From positions 1 through 44,299 of the forward strand of contig DAHXLK010000039.1 in assembly GCA_027366035.1 (NCBI GenBank): DNA of 44,299 bases, in the 5' to 3' direction. Source of the stretch: Chlamydiota bacterium (GTDB lineage Bacteria; Chlamydiota; Chlamydiia; Chlamydiales; SM23-39). The notes under the pieces are model-generated. The model was not told where the DNA came from. It saw only the letters and a program-made list of their open reading frames with translations, and ran no database searches. The position numbers and the translations under genes are program-made. Below, piece after piece: positions 8,183 through 16,556 of this stretch. Numbering within the stretch: position 1 is the stretch's first letter; every line of letters starts with the position of its first letter.

Positions 8183-9132
8183 TGAAACAACTTTTTGACC
8201 AACATGGGAAGAGTCTGGATCTTCATAATGTGAATGCTTTCAGTCAAATGGAGCAGAAGATCAAAATGCCTGAGGTTCACCGCCCCGGCCTAGCCCTTGC
8301 CGGGTATAAGAAAAGCATTGCAACTGCTAGGATTTTGGTTTTTGGAAAGGTAGAGCTTGCCTATATCCAAGAGCTGGAGGAAAAAGAGCGGCTACAGCGA
8401 CTTAAGAAAGTGATCACAAAAGTAACTCCTGCGGTAATTATCGCAAGGGGGTATCGACCATCTAATGCCATTATCAATCTTTGCGAAGAGCTCCATATCC
8501 CCCTTTTCCGTTCGAAGCTTTCTGCTACCACGCTAGTGACGAAGATTACCCTTATCCTTACTGAAGAATTTGCTCCATCGATTACGTTACATGGGACTTT
8601 GCTGGAAGTTTTTGGAGTAGGGATCCTTATTCAGGGAGAATCTTCGGTGGGCAAGAGTGAAGCGGCCTTGGGCCTGTTGGAGCGAGGGCATCGGCTGATT
8701 TCAGATGATGTAGTGATGATCAAAAAAAGGGAAGGGGCTTATTTGATCGGCTCGGGACCTGAGCTTACCCGCCATTTAATGGAGATCAGGGGTATTGGGA
8801 TTATCAATGTAGCCCATCTTTATGGAGCTATCTGTGTTCGTCACGATAAAGGGTTAGATCTAGTGATTCAGCTAGAAGAGTGGGATGACAAACATTTTTA
8901 CGATCGAGTGGGGTTGGAGGAGAAATATATAGATATTTTAGGGGTCAGCCTCCCCCACAATATCCTTCCGGTAAAGCCGGGAAGGGATGTTGTCCTTCTG
9001 ATAGAAACTATCGCTTTAAACCACCGTTTAAAAAAGATGGGCTATCATTCGGCTAAAGAATTCAATGCTAAACTGCTCGAAGTGATGGCCCGTAAATCCA
9101 GAAAAAAAGATGAGATGCATTCATACGCTTAA
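8173..9132 (+). CDS. hprK: HPr kinase/phosphorylase
   Basis: HprK phosphorylates HPr on its regulatory serine with ATP or pyrophosphate and removes that phosphate, acting as a metabolic sensor. The 319-residue length is typical. Conserved features are catalytic His140 (LHGTLLEVFGVG), Walker A GESSVGKS at 155-162, the acidic pair SDDVV near 177-181, and the family signature region around EIRGIGIINVAHLYG. The start overlaps the SUKH-like gene and the 3' end overlaps ptsH by 23 bases, consistent with a coupled operon. Confidence 0.96.
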   Translation: MYLVKQLFDQHGKSLDLHNVNAFSQMEQKIKMPEVHRPGLALAGYKKSIATARILVFGKVELAYIQELEEKERLQRLKKVITKVTPAVIIARGYRPSNAIINLCEELHIPLFRSKLSATTLVTKITLILTEEFAPSITLHGTLLEVFGVGILIQGESSVGKSEAALGLLERGHRLISDDVVMIKKREGAYLIGSGPELTRHLMEIRGIGIINVAHLYGAICVRHDKGLDLVIQLEEWDDKHFYDRVGLEEKYIDILGVSLPHNILPVKPGRDVVLLIETIALNHRLKKMGYHSAKEFNAKLLEVMARKSRKKDEMHSYA

Positions 9133-9385
9133 AGTGAAAAATGATTTAGGACTGCATACACGGCCTGCTACGGTTATTGTGAAAATGCTACAAAGCTATC
9201 GTTCATCGGTCACTTTTACTTACAAAAAAGAGACGGTGAATGCTAGGAGTATTATGAGCCTACTTATGCTAGCCGTTCGAAAAAATTGTTCTTTGAAAGT
9301 TACTATCGAAGGGGAAGATGCCCTTTTGGTACTTCAAGAACTGGTCCATATTTTTGAAAATCGTTTTGATGAGAAAGTCTTATGA
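9110..9385 (+). CDS. ptsH: Phosphocarrier protein HPr
   Basis: HPr receives phosphate from enzyme I on a histidine and is modified by HprK on a serine. The 91-residue protein has the active-site motif GLHTRPAT with His16. The regulatory site is ARSIMSLLML with Ser47; the canonical numbers are His15 and Ser46, offset by one here. Both phosphosites are therefore intact. It overlaps hprK by 23 bases and ptsI by 4 bases. Confidence 0.96.
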   Translation: MRCIHTLKVKNDLGLHTRPATVIVKMLQSYRSSVTFTYKKETVNARSIMSLLMLAVRKNCSLKVTIEGEDALLVLQELVHIFENRFDEKVL

Positions 9386-11082
9386 AAAAAGAAGTGGTTT
9401 TAAAAGGACTTTCGATAAGTAACGGGATCACGATCGGACTCCCTTACTACCTCTTTTTTGGGGAAAAGCTTCCGGTAGAAGAGACCATAGCCCCCACGCA
9501 GGTAGAAAAGGAGATTATCCGGTACCGTGAGGCCCTGCAGCGCAGTAGGCAAGAGGTAGAAGAGCTACAAAAAAACCTTCTTAAAGAAAATGCAGGATTA
9601 GAAGTGGCTCAGATTTTAGATACCCATCTGGAGATGCTCAAAGATCCGGTGATGACGGTCGAAATGGAAGAAAAAATCCGGCAAGAAAACAAAAAACCGG
9701 AGACGGTTTTTTGTAAGACGATCTCAGAGTTTCAAGATAAATTCATCTGTTTTTCCGATACCTTTTTTCAAGAGAGGGTTAAGGATATCACCGATGTCTC
9801 TAAAAGAATTTTAGGCCACCTCTCTTCGAAAAAGAGATATTCTCTTCCAAACTTTCCGAAAAACTCTTTATTAATAGCTTATGAGATGATCCCCTCTATC
9901 GTTGCTGCAATTGATTCTTCCTGTGTGTTAGGAATTGTTACCGAATCGGGGGGAAACACTTCTCATGCGGCGATTATTGCAAGGGCTAAGGGGCTCCCTT
10001 ATATTGGTGGGATTGATATTGCTACTTTAAAGAGGTTGTCGAAAAAAGAGATCATTCTCGATGGGACGAATGGTTTGGTCATTATTAATCCTACTGCTAA
10101 GACGTTAAAAACTTATATTTTACGTAGCTTGAGCGATGAGAACTTTTCCATAAAAATTTCTAAAGAAAGGCACCTGCCTGCTCAGACTTTGGATAAAGTC
10201 CCCATAGAGCTTTTTGGCAATATTGAAAATTTAGAAGATATCGACCTTCTCTTAGATCAGGAAGCTGCCGGTATCGGTCTTTTCCGTTCCGAATATCTTT
10301 TTCTCGAGAAAAAGGGCTTTCCTTCTGAAGAGGAGCAATTTGAGATCTACAAAAAGATCTTGCTGAAGATGAAGGGAAAGCCGGTAGTTATCCGCGTTTT
10401 TGATATAGGCGCGGATAAAAGGGGCGATCTTTTTTATGCCCGGATGCCTTTAGAGCATAACCCGGCACTGGGGTGTAGGGCGATCCGTTTTTTATTGAAA
10501 CACCGCGAACTTTTTGAAAGGCAGCTAAAAGCTCTTATCCGGGCCTCTCAATTTGGGGATATCCGGATTCTCCTTCCTATGATTACCGATCTTTCGGAGG
10601 TGGTCGAAACTAGGAAAATTCTAAAAAATTTAAAAGGGGATAAGATCCCTTTAGGATGTATGATTGAAGTCCCTTCCAGTGCAATATTATCGGATCCTAT
10701 CGCCGAAGTTTCTGACTTCCTTTCCATTGGAACCAACGACTTGATCCAGTATGTTTTAGCTTCTGACCGTTCGAACCCTGCTGTCAGCTTTCTTTATTCT
10801 CCTGCCCATCCGAGCATCCTCTATCTTTTGCAGCAGATTATCCACGTAGCCGGTATAAGGAAAAAAGAGCTTTTGATCTGTGGAGAATCTGCTGCCGATA
10901 CCTCCTTTCTTCCCATCTTGTTAGGACTTGGCGTTAGAAAATTCTCAGTGGCCCCTCGGCATTTAGCTATTGTGAAACATACTTTACGGCATCTCAAACT
11001 AGAAGAGGCGGAAAAAAAGGCCAAAAAGGCCCTTAGTTTTACCTCTTTTCAAGAGCTACATAATTATTTGTATACATCTTGA
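9382..11082 (+). CDS. ptsI: PTS enzyme I (phosphoenolpyruvate-protein phosphotransferase)
   Basis: Enzyme I autophosphorylates from PEP and passes the phosphate to HPr. The 566-residue length is standard. The phospho-histidine site is GGNTSHAAIIARAKG with His195. The C-terminal PEP-binding barrel contains GLFRSEYLFL, LPMITDLSEV, SIGTNDLIQYVLASDR and the ICGESA catalytic-cysteine motif. No EII sugar permease gene is in the window, so this chain probably serves regulation or PtsN-type proteins, as known for chlamydiae. Its last 19 bases overlap the convergent dnaX. Confidence 0.97.
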   Translation: MKKEVVLKGLSISNGITIGLPYYLFFGEKLPVEETIAPTQVEKEIIRYREALQRSRQEVEELQKNLLKENAGLEVAQILDTHLEMLKDPVMTVEMEEKIRQENKKPETVFCKTISEFQDKFICFSDTFFQERVKDITDVSKRILGHLSSKKRYSLPNFPKNSLLIAYEMIPSIVAAIDSSCVLGIVTESGGNTSHAAIIARAKGLPYIGGIDIATLKRLSKKEIILDGTNGLVIINPTAKTLKTYILRSLSDENFSIKISKERHLPAQTLDKVPIELFGNIENLEDIDLLLDQEAAGIGLFRSEYLFLEKKGFPSEEEQFEIYKKILLKMKGKPVVIRVFDIGADKRGDLFYARMPLEHNPALGCRAIRFLLKHRELFERQLKALIRASQFGDIRILLPMITDLSEVVETRKILKNLKGDKIPLGCMIEVPSSAILSDPIAEVSDFLSIGTNDLIQYVLASDRSNPAVSFLYSPAHPSILYLLQQIIHVAGIRKKELLICGESAADTSFLPILLGLGVRKFSVAPRHLAIVKHTLRHLKLEEAEKKAKKALSFTSFQELHNYLYTS

Positions 11083-12368
11083 TGTTTTTGTAAAGAACCT
11101 TCTAATTCTACAGTAGCAAAGCGAAGGAGGGTGTCGTAATGGACCTTAGTTTTTGCAGAAAATGGGGATGCAGTAGGAGTAGGAGAGGCTGTAGGCTTTA
11201 GCGTAAAGGGTATGGGGGTAAGGACCACCTCCTCTTTTGCTACAGGTAGAGGAGGCGGCGAAAAGATACTTTTTTTCTCTAACTCGAGAAGCCTTTCTAT
11301 TACGATCTCTAAAGGGACCCTCCTTTTACTTTTTAAAATAGAGAGGAGGAGGATTTCTAAATCGATCCTTCTAAATGGGCTATGGAGAATTTTTTCTCTG
11401 TTGTCTAAGATGAGATCTAAAATATGTACACACTGCTCTTCGGTATAGGGAGAGGTGGTGGGTTTTAAGAATATCTTAGCCATCAAGATGTTTCGAAAAT
11501 GTAATGTCAGCTGTTCTAGGAAGTAGGCAAAATCTTTTCCTGCCATATAAATTTTTTCGGCAAGCCGGAAAGCAAAAGACTCATCTTCTTTCTTAAAGGC
11601 TTCGTCTAATTCGAAAAATAATTCTTTAGGAAGGAGGCCTAAAAGAGAGGTGACGACATCTATGGTGATAGAGTCGCCGCCAAAACAAAGGACCTGATCT
11701 AAAAGCGATTCGGCGTCGCGGAGACTTCCGTCGGCAAAGGAGGCCAAAAGCCGGATAGCCTCCTCGTCACTACTTTTTTTAAGTTCGGAGAGGATCTTGT
11801 GTAGCTTCTCAGAGATGAGGTCCTCAGGCAGACGGAGGAGGGAAAATGACTGGCACCTACTGATAATCGTCGCAGGGAGCTTATGAGGCTCTGTAGTTGC
11901 CAAGAAAAATTTTACCGTAGCAGGGGGCTCTTCTAAAGTTTTTAAAAGGGCGTTGAAAGCCTCTTTTGTGAGCATATGGACTTCATCAATAATATAGATT
12001 TTATACTTTCCATGTAGAGGGGAGTAGCCGGCGGTTTCATTTATTTTTCGGATATCGTCGATCCCCCGATTCGAAGCGCCGTCAATCTCCAATACGTCTA
12101 GGGAAAGGCCTGATAGGATCTCTTGGCAAGAGGGGCAAGCATCACAGGGTTCGAAATCTTTTAAATTGCTGCAGTTAAGAGCTTTAGCAAATATCCTGGC
12201 TAAAGTAGTTTTTCCGGTTCCTCGTGTTCCTGAGAACAGATAAGCATGGGCGGCGCTATTTCGTTTCAATGCATTTTGCAAGGTGGTCACAATGGCATTT
12301 TGTCCGATGATTTCAGAAAATTTTTGGGGGCGGTATTTACGAGAGATGGCTTGATAGCTTTTTTGCAT
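11064..12368 (-). CDS. dnaX: DNA polymerase III subunit gamma (DnaX)
   Basis: DnaX is the AAA+ ATPase of the clamp loader that opens and loads the beta clamp. Visible features are Walker A GTRGTGKTT (47-55), a zinc module with Cys66, Cys75, Cys78 and Cys81, Walker B IDEVH (127-131), the arginine-finger region ISRCQSF, and the domain III helices. At 434 residues it resembles the gamma form and lacks the long tau C-terminus that binds polymerase and helicase. Chlamydiae also carry a second dnaX-like gene elsewhere. It converges on ptsI with overlapping 3' ends and no obvious terminator. Confidence 0.95.
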   Translation of the reverse strand: MQKSYQAISRKYRPQKFSEIIGQNAIVTTLQNALKRNSAAHAYLFSGTRGTGKTTLARIFAKALNCSNLKDFEPCDACPSCQEILSGLSLDVLEIDGASNRGIDDIRKINETAGYSPLHGKYKIYIIDEVHMLTKEAFNALLKTLEEPPATVKFFLATTEPHKLPATIISRCQSFSLLRLPEDLISEKLHKILSELKKSSDEEAIRLLASFADGSLRDAESLLDQVLCFGGDSITIDVVTSLLGLLPKELFFELDEAFKKEDESFAFRLAEKIYMAGKDFAYFLEQLTLHFRNILMAKIFLKPTTSPYTEEQCVHILDLILDNREKILHSPFRRIDLEILLLSILKSKRRVPLEIVIERLLELEKKSIFSPPPLPVAKEEVVLTPIPFTLKPTASPTPTASPFSAKTKVHYDTLLRFATVELEGSLQKHQDVYK

Positions 12369-12375
12369 AGAATAA

Positions 12376-12404
12376 AATCTAATCTAGAAGCTATTTAATG
12401 TAAA
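12376..12404 (-). promoter_or_regulatory. Candidate sigma-70-type promoter for dnaX
   Basis: On the minus strand, TTTACA (12404-12399) is followed after 17 bases by TAGATT (12381-12376). Predicted transcription would begin about one base before the dnaX ATG at 12368, which would make the mRNA nearly leaderless. The match is moderate and unproven. Confidence 0.3.
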
Positions 12405-12506
12405 ATTGAGACCATTCGCATTCCCCGCTTTGAGGCTATAATTTCAGGTTTTTCGAAAGAGTCCCTAGGGCTAATCTTGTCATATTCTCTACTTTTGGGT
12501 TAATTT

Positions 12507-13172
12507 GTGGATATGACTCAAGATCCTAAGGAGCGCTTTCCCAGGGCTGCTCGGATGGGAAAGGATGGATTAGTATGGCGGCTGTTAGTAGGCCTAGTCT
12601 GTCTTTTGGCTCTGGCAGCATTTTTACATTTTAGAGAAGCTTCTATAGAAGTATTGGAAGTCAATACCAACGCCCCCCGTTTTATAGTGAGCCAGGTAGA
12701 TTTCGAATTTCCCGATGAGGAAGCGACCATTATTCTCAAACAAGAGTCGCAAAGAGATGTGGGGGAGATATGTAAAATCGACGAAAGGGAAATTCGTGAC
12801 GCCCGCTTTGAATTTGAAAATTATCTTATCCAACAGCAAGAGTGGAAAAAAGAGAACTCTCTTACTTTTGACGAGCTGTATAAAATTGCAGACAGTTTTG
12901 AAGATCTTTTAGTCAATATCCGTTTTTCTGACGCTAAAACGTTGCAAAAGATGAAAGAGCATGGGCTATCTACCCTGTATTATTTGGTCTATAGCCCCCC
13001 TTTATTAGATGAGCTCATCACTCTGCCAAACAATGTTTGGAATGCTATAAAAGAGATCTTCTGGGAGGAAGGAAATTATCGAGAGCTTCCTTTAGATTAC
13101 GTCGTCTCGTTTTTTGAAAAAAAAAAGGTGGAAGATTTTAGAAGATTTCCCTACCAAAAGACAGATCTATAA
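12507..13172 (+). CDS. PgpH-like 7TM-HD protein, N-terminal part (frame 1 of a split gene)
   Basis: This 221-residue part has a basic N-terminus, one membrane helix (WRLLVGLVCLLALAAFLHF, about 25-43) and an extracytoplasmic region. That is how PgpH/YqfF-type 7TM-HD proteins begin. The frame runs into an A10 run at 13117-13126 and stops 46 bases later. The next ORF continues the same protein: its opening segment (VKAGTRIIDQGERVT) is the usual end of the 7TMR-HDED extracellular domain. A GTG at 12507 or an ATG at 12513 could be the start. Removing one A from the run would join both parts into a protein of about 710 residues. Confidence 0.75.
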   Translation: MDMTQDPKERFPRAARMGKDGLVWRLLVGLVCLLALAAFLHFREASIEVLEVNTNAPRFIVSQVDFEFPDEEATIILKQESQRDVGEICKIDEREIRDARFEFENYLIQQQEWKKENSLTFDELYKIADSFEDLLVNIRFSDAKTLQKMKEHGLSTLYYLVYSPPLLDELITLPNNVWNAIKEIFWEEGNYRELPLDYVVSFFEKKKVEDFRRFPYQKTDL

Positions 13173-14646
13173 TTGGGTAGGAGAAAGTGTCCCGGTAAAA
13201 TATACCAAAGTCAAAGCGGGGACGAGGATTATCGATCAAGGAGAGAGGGTTACCGGAAGGCATCTGGCAATGTTAACGGCTATGAAAAAAGAGCTTAACG
13301 AGATCCGAAAACTATGGGAACCCCTGCCTATTGTCTCTAGCCTTATTATTGCGGCGATCATCTTAATATTTAGCGCCCTTTATTTTAAGGTCAATCAACC
13401 GGAAATTATACAATCCTTACAAAAACTGTCTTTACTCGTCTCTATCGTGATCGCCACCTTTATTTTTGCTAAAATAGTCGAATGGATATTGCTTCGCAAT
13501 AATGCTAAGCTTATGGAATCTCTCCACTACCCTCTCATCATCCCATTTGCGACTCTTCTCACCTGCATCTTACTTGGAAGTAGGGTATCTCTATATACCT
13601 CGGCTTTTTTAGCTATTATTCTATCGGCAGCGCTAGCTGTAGAACATTTACGTTTTTTAGTCCTGAACATTATTGCGGCTATCGTTGTGATCTTATCTAC
13701 CCAAAGCTTAAGCAAGAGGAAAGAGATTTTTTGGGTCTGTGGAAAGGTATACTTAAGTATCCTACCTCTTCTTTTTGCTTTTAGTTTTTCTGCCAACAGC
13801 TTTTGGAATTTTACTTTAGCTCATGATCTAGTGATAGAGCTGGTCTTTATGATGGCCATCGCTATCCTTGTGGTAGGTCTTTTACCTGTTTTGGAAACCT
13901 CTTTTAAAATGATGACAGAGATGTCGCTCATGGAGTTGATGGATCCCAATAGCGAACTGTTAAGACGGATGACTTTAGAGATACCGGGTACCTACCAGCA
14001 CTCGTTGTTATTAGGGTCTCTTGCCGAATCTATGGCAAATGCAATCCATGCCGATGGACTTTTCTGCAGAGCAGCCACTTTATATCACGATATCGGAAAG
14101 CTGAATAACCCCCTTTTTTTTACCGAAAATCAACAAAGTGGAATCGATATCCACGGCCTCCTCTCTCCTGCCGAATCGGCAGAGGTGATCATCGCTCATG
14201 TAAAAGATGGGGTGGAGTTAGCTAGAAAATACCATTTGCCGGAATCCTTTATCGATATCATTCAGCAGCATCATGGGACGACTCTTGCCTATTTTTTCTA
14301 CCGTAAAGAGCTAGACCTGCGTGGTGGAGATCTTAAAGCAGTAGAGGAAGAAAAGTTTCGTTATCCCGGCCCGAAACCCCATAGCAAAGAATCTACGATT
14401 ATCATGATTGCAGATACGGTAGAGGCAGCTTCACGATCGCTAGAAAATGTCGATGAAGAGGTGTTAACAGAGCTGGTACATCGGATGGTCAAAGAAAGGG
14501 AAGACGATAAGCAATTTGAAGAGAGCGACCTCACTTTTGAAGAGCTAGGCATTGTGAAAGGAGTCCTTATCAAAACCCTTGTCTTAGCCCGCCATATACG
14601 CATCAAATATCCAGAACGGTTGCCTACTAAAATCTACTCAAAATAA
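13114..14646 (+). CDS. pgpH: PgpH-like 7TM-HD protein, C-terminal part (c-di-AMP phosphodiesterase domain)
   Basis: This 510-residue part holds the end of the extracellular domain, seven membrane helices (about residues 70-270), and a cytoplasmic HD domain. The HD motifs are GTYQHSLLLGSLAE, AATLYHDIGKLNNP and the downstream QQHHGT. In Listeria, PgpH of this architecture degrades cyclic di-AMP. The nominal TTG start at 13114 lies in the A10 junction and is unlikely to be a genuine independent start, so I read the two ORFs as one gene. The substrate is inferred from the family. The gene ends 16 bases from the convergent phosphohexomutase. Confidence 0.8.
   Translation: MKKKRWKILEDFPTKRQIYNWVGESVPVKYTKVKAGTRIIDQGERVTGRHLAMLTAMKKELNEIRKLWEPLPIVSSLIIAAIILIFSALYFKVNQPEIIQSLQKLSLLVSIVIATFIFAKIVEWILLRNNAKLMESLHYPLIIPFATLLTCILLGSRVSLYTSAFLAIILSAALAVEHLRFLVLNIIAAIVVILSTQSLSKRKEIFWVCGKVYLSILPLLFAFSFSANSFWNFTLAHDLVIELVFMMAIAILVVGLLPVLETSFKMMTEMSLMELMDPNSELLRRMTLEIPGTYQHSLLLGSLAESMANAIHADGLFCRAATLYHDIGKLNNPLFFTENQQSGIDIHGLLSPAESAEVIIAHVKDGVELARKYHLPESFIDIIQQHHGTTLAYFFYRKELDLRGGDLKAVEEEKFRYPGPKPHSKESTIIMIADTVEAASRSLENVDEEVLTELVHRMVKEREDDKQFEESDLTFEELGIVKGVLIKTLVLARHIRIKYPERLPTKIYSK
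13117..13126 (+). other. A10 homopolymer at the pgpH frame junction (possible slippage site)
   Basis: Ten consecutive A residues follow GAA-phase codons exactly where the upstream and downstream frames of the PgpH-like gene exchange. A9 would give a single continuous frame. The tract could be a transcriptional or translational slippage site, a phase-variable switch, or a sequencing error. Confidence 0.6.
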
Positions 14647-14662
14647 AAGTTGAAAAAATTTT

Positions 14663-16126
14663 TTAACGGGAGATGGCGCAACATAGCTTTTCCACCGCTT
14701 TTTGCAGCGAGTCCAGGTGGCGATCTAATTCTTTTATAGCAAAAGGAGAATATTTTTTTTTAGCGGAGAGGTAGACTTTCATTTTAGCCTCAGTTCCTGA
14801 AGGTCTTATTACTATTTTTGATCCATTTTCTAAAGTGAGCCGAAGAAGATCGGTTTGGGGGAGAAAATCTTCTGAAGCTACTACTTTTTTCCCGGCGATA
14901 TTCTTTGGAAAATGATCTCTAAAAGGGTGGTTAGATACAGGGAGGGTGACCAACTTTTCTCGAAATACTCCATGTTGTTTATAAAGAGATAGTAAAAGGT
15001 CATACAGCGTTTTATTATGGGTCTTAGCATATAGGGCCATCTCTGCAATGAGACAAGAGGCGCTTATCCCGTCTTTATCCTGCACAAATCTGCCGGCGAG
15101 ATAGCCGCATGACTCTTCAGCCCCAAAAAAAAAGTCGCAACTCCCCATTTTTTTTGCGATGTGTTTAAAGCCGGTAAAGACGGTAAAAAAAGGGTAGCCT
15201 TTGGCTATCTCCTCTAATAGGTCGGTTGTGACTAAAGTTTTTATACAAGTAGCAGAGGGTGGAACCTTTTTGCCTAAGTGAAGGAGATAGTGCAAGAGAA
15301 GGGCCCCCACTTGGTTGCCGTTTAAATGGATAGCTTTTCCTTTATGCCTTATTACGACCCCTACCCTATCGGCATCGGGGTCGGTAGCTAAGAAAAGGTC
15401 CATCTTTTCCTTTAATAGCTTTTGTGTTCCTAAAACGAGGGCAGAAGGCTCTTCGGGGTTAGGGAGAGGGGCATAGGGGAAAGAGCCGTCCATCTTTTTT
15501 TGTTTTTCTACAAAAAAAATAGGCGAAAACCCCCAGGCTTGAAGGCAAAAAGGGAGGAGGGTAATCCCCGTCCCATGTAGATTGGAATAGAGAATGCGTA
15601 AGTTTCTAGGAAGTTCGGGGTGTTGGATAAGGGTCTTTGTTGCAGCGATATAGAGGGGATCTAGTTCGTTTGTTATCCAAGAAATAAGCAAATGGTCTAA
15701 AGGAGCTATCTCTATTTTTTTTACGTTTGCTATTTCTAGGGAAATTTTTTTATCTTCTGTAGTGACCTGACCCCCTGTTGGCCCATAGATTTTTATACCG
15801 TTATATTCACGAGGATTATGAGAAGCCGTGACCATTACCGCTGCCTTGGTTTTATAGTGGCGACAGGCAAAGGATAAAAGGGGGGTAGGCCTTCTCTCGT
15901 TGAAGATCCGAACTTCTATTCCATTGCCCGCCAGGACCCTAGCGATGGTAGCTGCAAAGATAGGAGAGTTGTGTCTGCAGTCATAGCCGATAACGACGGT
16001 TGGTTTTTTATATTTTTTGAGGTAGTTTGCAAGACCCTGCCCTATTTTTCCTATAGTTTCGACGTTGAGCTGGTCAGGGTTTGGCCCCATGATAGCCCTG
16101 ATCCCCCCAGTTCCGAAATTATTCAT
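14663..16126 (-). CDS. Phosphohexomutase (phosphoglucomutase/phosphomannomutase family)
   Basis: Alpha-D-phosphohexomutases interconvert sugar 1- and 6-phosphates. The protein has the N-terminal FGTGGIRAIMG, the phosphoserine loop TASHNPREYNG with Ser102, the metal loop DPDADRVG, the sugar-specificity region FGAEESCGYLAG, and the phosphate-binding RPSGTEAKMKVY. The FGTGG motif lies at residue 4, while related larger PGM/PMM proteins have about 40 residues before it, so the N-terminus is short. The metal-loop and GAEES wording resemble the PGM2/PMM-type clade. The choice between glucose and mannose cannot be made by eye. The start overlaps the YkgJ-like gene by 8 bases. Confidence 0.9.
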   Translation of the reverse strand: MNNFGTGGIRAIMGPNPDQLNVETIGKIGQGLANYLKKYKKPTVVIGYDCRHNSPIFAATIARVLAGNGIEVRIFNERRPTPLLSFACRHYKTKAAVMVTASHNPREYNGIKIYGPTGGQVTTEDKKISLEIANVKKIEIAPLDHLLISWITNELDPLYIAATKTLIQHPELPRNLRILYSNLHGTGITLLPFCLQAWGFSPIFFVEKQKKMDGSFPYAPLPNPEEPSALVLGTQKLLKEKMDLFLATDPDADRVGVVIRHKGKAIHLNGNQVGALLLHYLLHLGKKVPPSATCIKTLVTTDLLEEIAKGYPFFTVFTGFKHIAKKMGSCDFFFGAEESCGYLAGRFVQDKDGISASCLIAEMALYAKTHNKTLYDLLLSLYKQHGVFREKLVTLPVSNHPFRDHFPKNIAGKKVVASEDFLPQTDLLRLTLENGSKIVIRPSGTEAKMKVYLSAKKKYSPFAIKELDRHLDSLQKAVEKLCCAISR

Positions 16127-16556
16127 CGAGGTGCAATTTTTTTAGGATCTCGGAAAGGGGAATTAAGGGGGCATCGGCATGGTCGATTCCTTCACACATT
16201 TGTTTTGCCTGAAGCCAATCAGTTTTTTTCTTCAAATTAGAAAGCCAGAAAGGAAAGGCCCTACATTGTTGGGGGCGTGCCTCATAAACCGAACACTGTT
16301 TTCCCTGTAAAAAAATACAGTCGTAGGTTTTTCGATCTTCCAATAAGGTAATTTTCTCTCCTACTTTCCGAGTATACTTATGTAAAAACTCCTCTTCAGA
16401 AAGAGACAGGTGGCAAGAGAGTTTTTTTATATCGGCATCTTCTAACCAGACGAAACCGGGGGCTCCGGTACAACATTTGCCACAGCTAGTGCAGTGAAAA
16501 CGGAGGCCGGAATTATACCAAAGTTTTAAAACTTCTTCTCCCTTTTCTTTTCCCAT
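16119..16556 (-). CDS. YkgJ-family cysteine-cluster protein
   Basis: This ~145-residue protein has the zinc/iron-chelating CxCxxCC-type cluster of the YkgJ (UPF0153) family: FHCTSCGKCCTG near the N-terminus, then YDCIFLQGKQCSVYEARP and RPQQCRAFPFW. The metal-binding role is inferred from the family and the substrate is unknown. I chose the ATG at 16556 (MGKEKGEEV); an upstream start at 16589 would lengthen the overlap with the phosphoesterase. Overlaps at both ends place it in one transcript with phosphoesterase upstream and phosphohexomutase downstream. Confidence 0.8.
   Translation of the reverse strand: MGKEKGEEVLKLWYNSGLRFHCTSCGKCCTGAPGFVWLEDADIKKLSCHLSLSEEEFLHKYTRKVGEKITLLEDRKTYDCIFLQGKQCSVYEARPQQCRAFPFWLSNLKKKTDWLQAKQMCEGIDHADAPLIPLSEILKKLHLDE

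Noticed and set aside
14649..14667. Palindrome GTTGAAAAAATTTTTTAAC between pgpH and the phosphohexomutase as a bidirectional terminator
   Set aside because: The stem is nearly all A/T with no GC core, so a stable terminator hairpin is doubtful.
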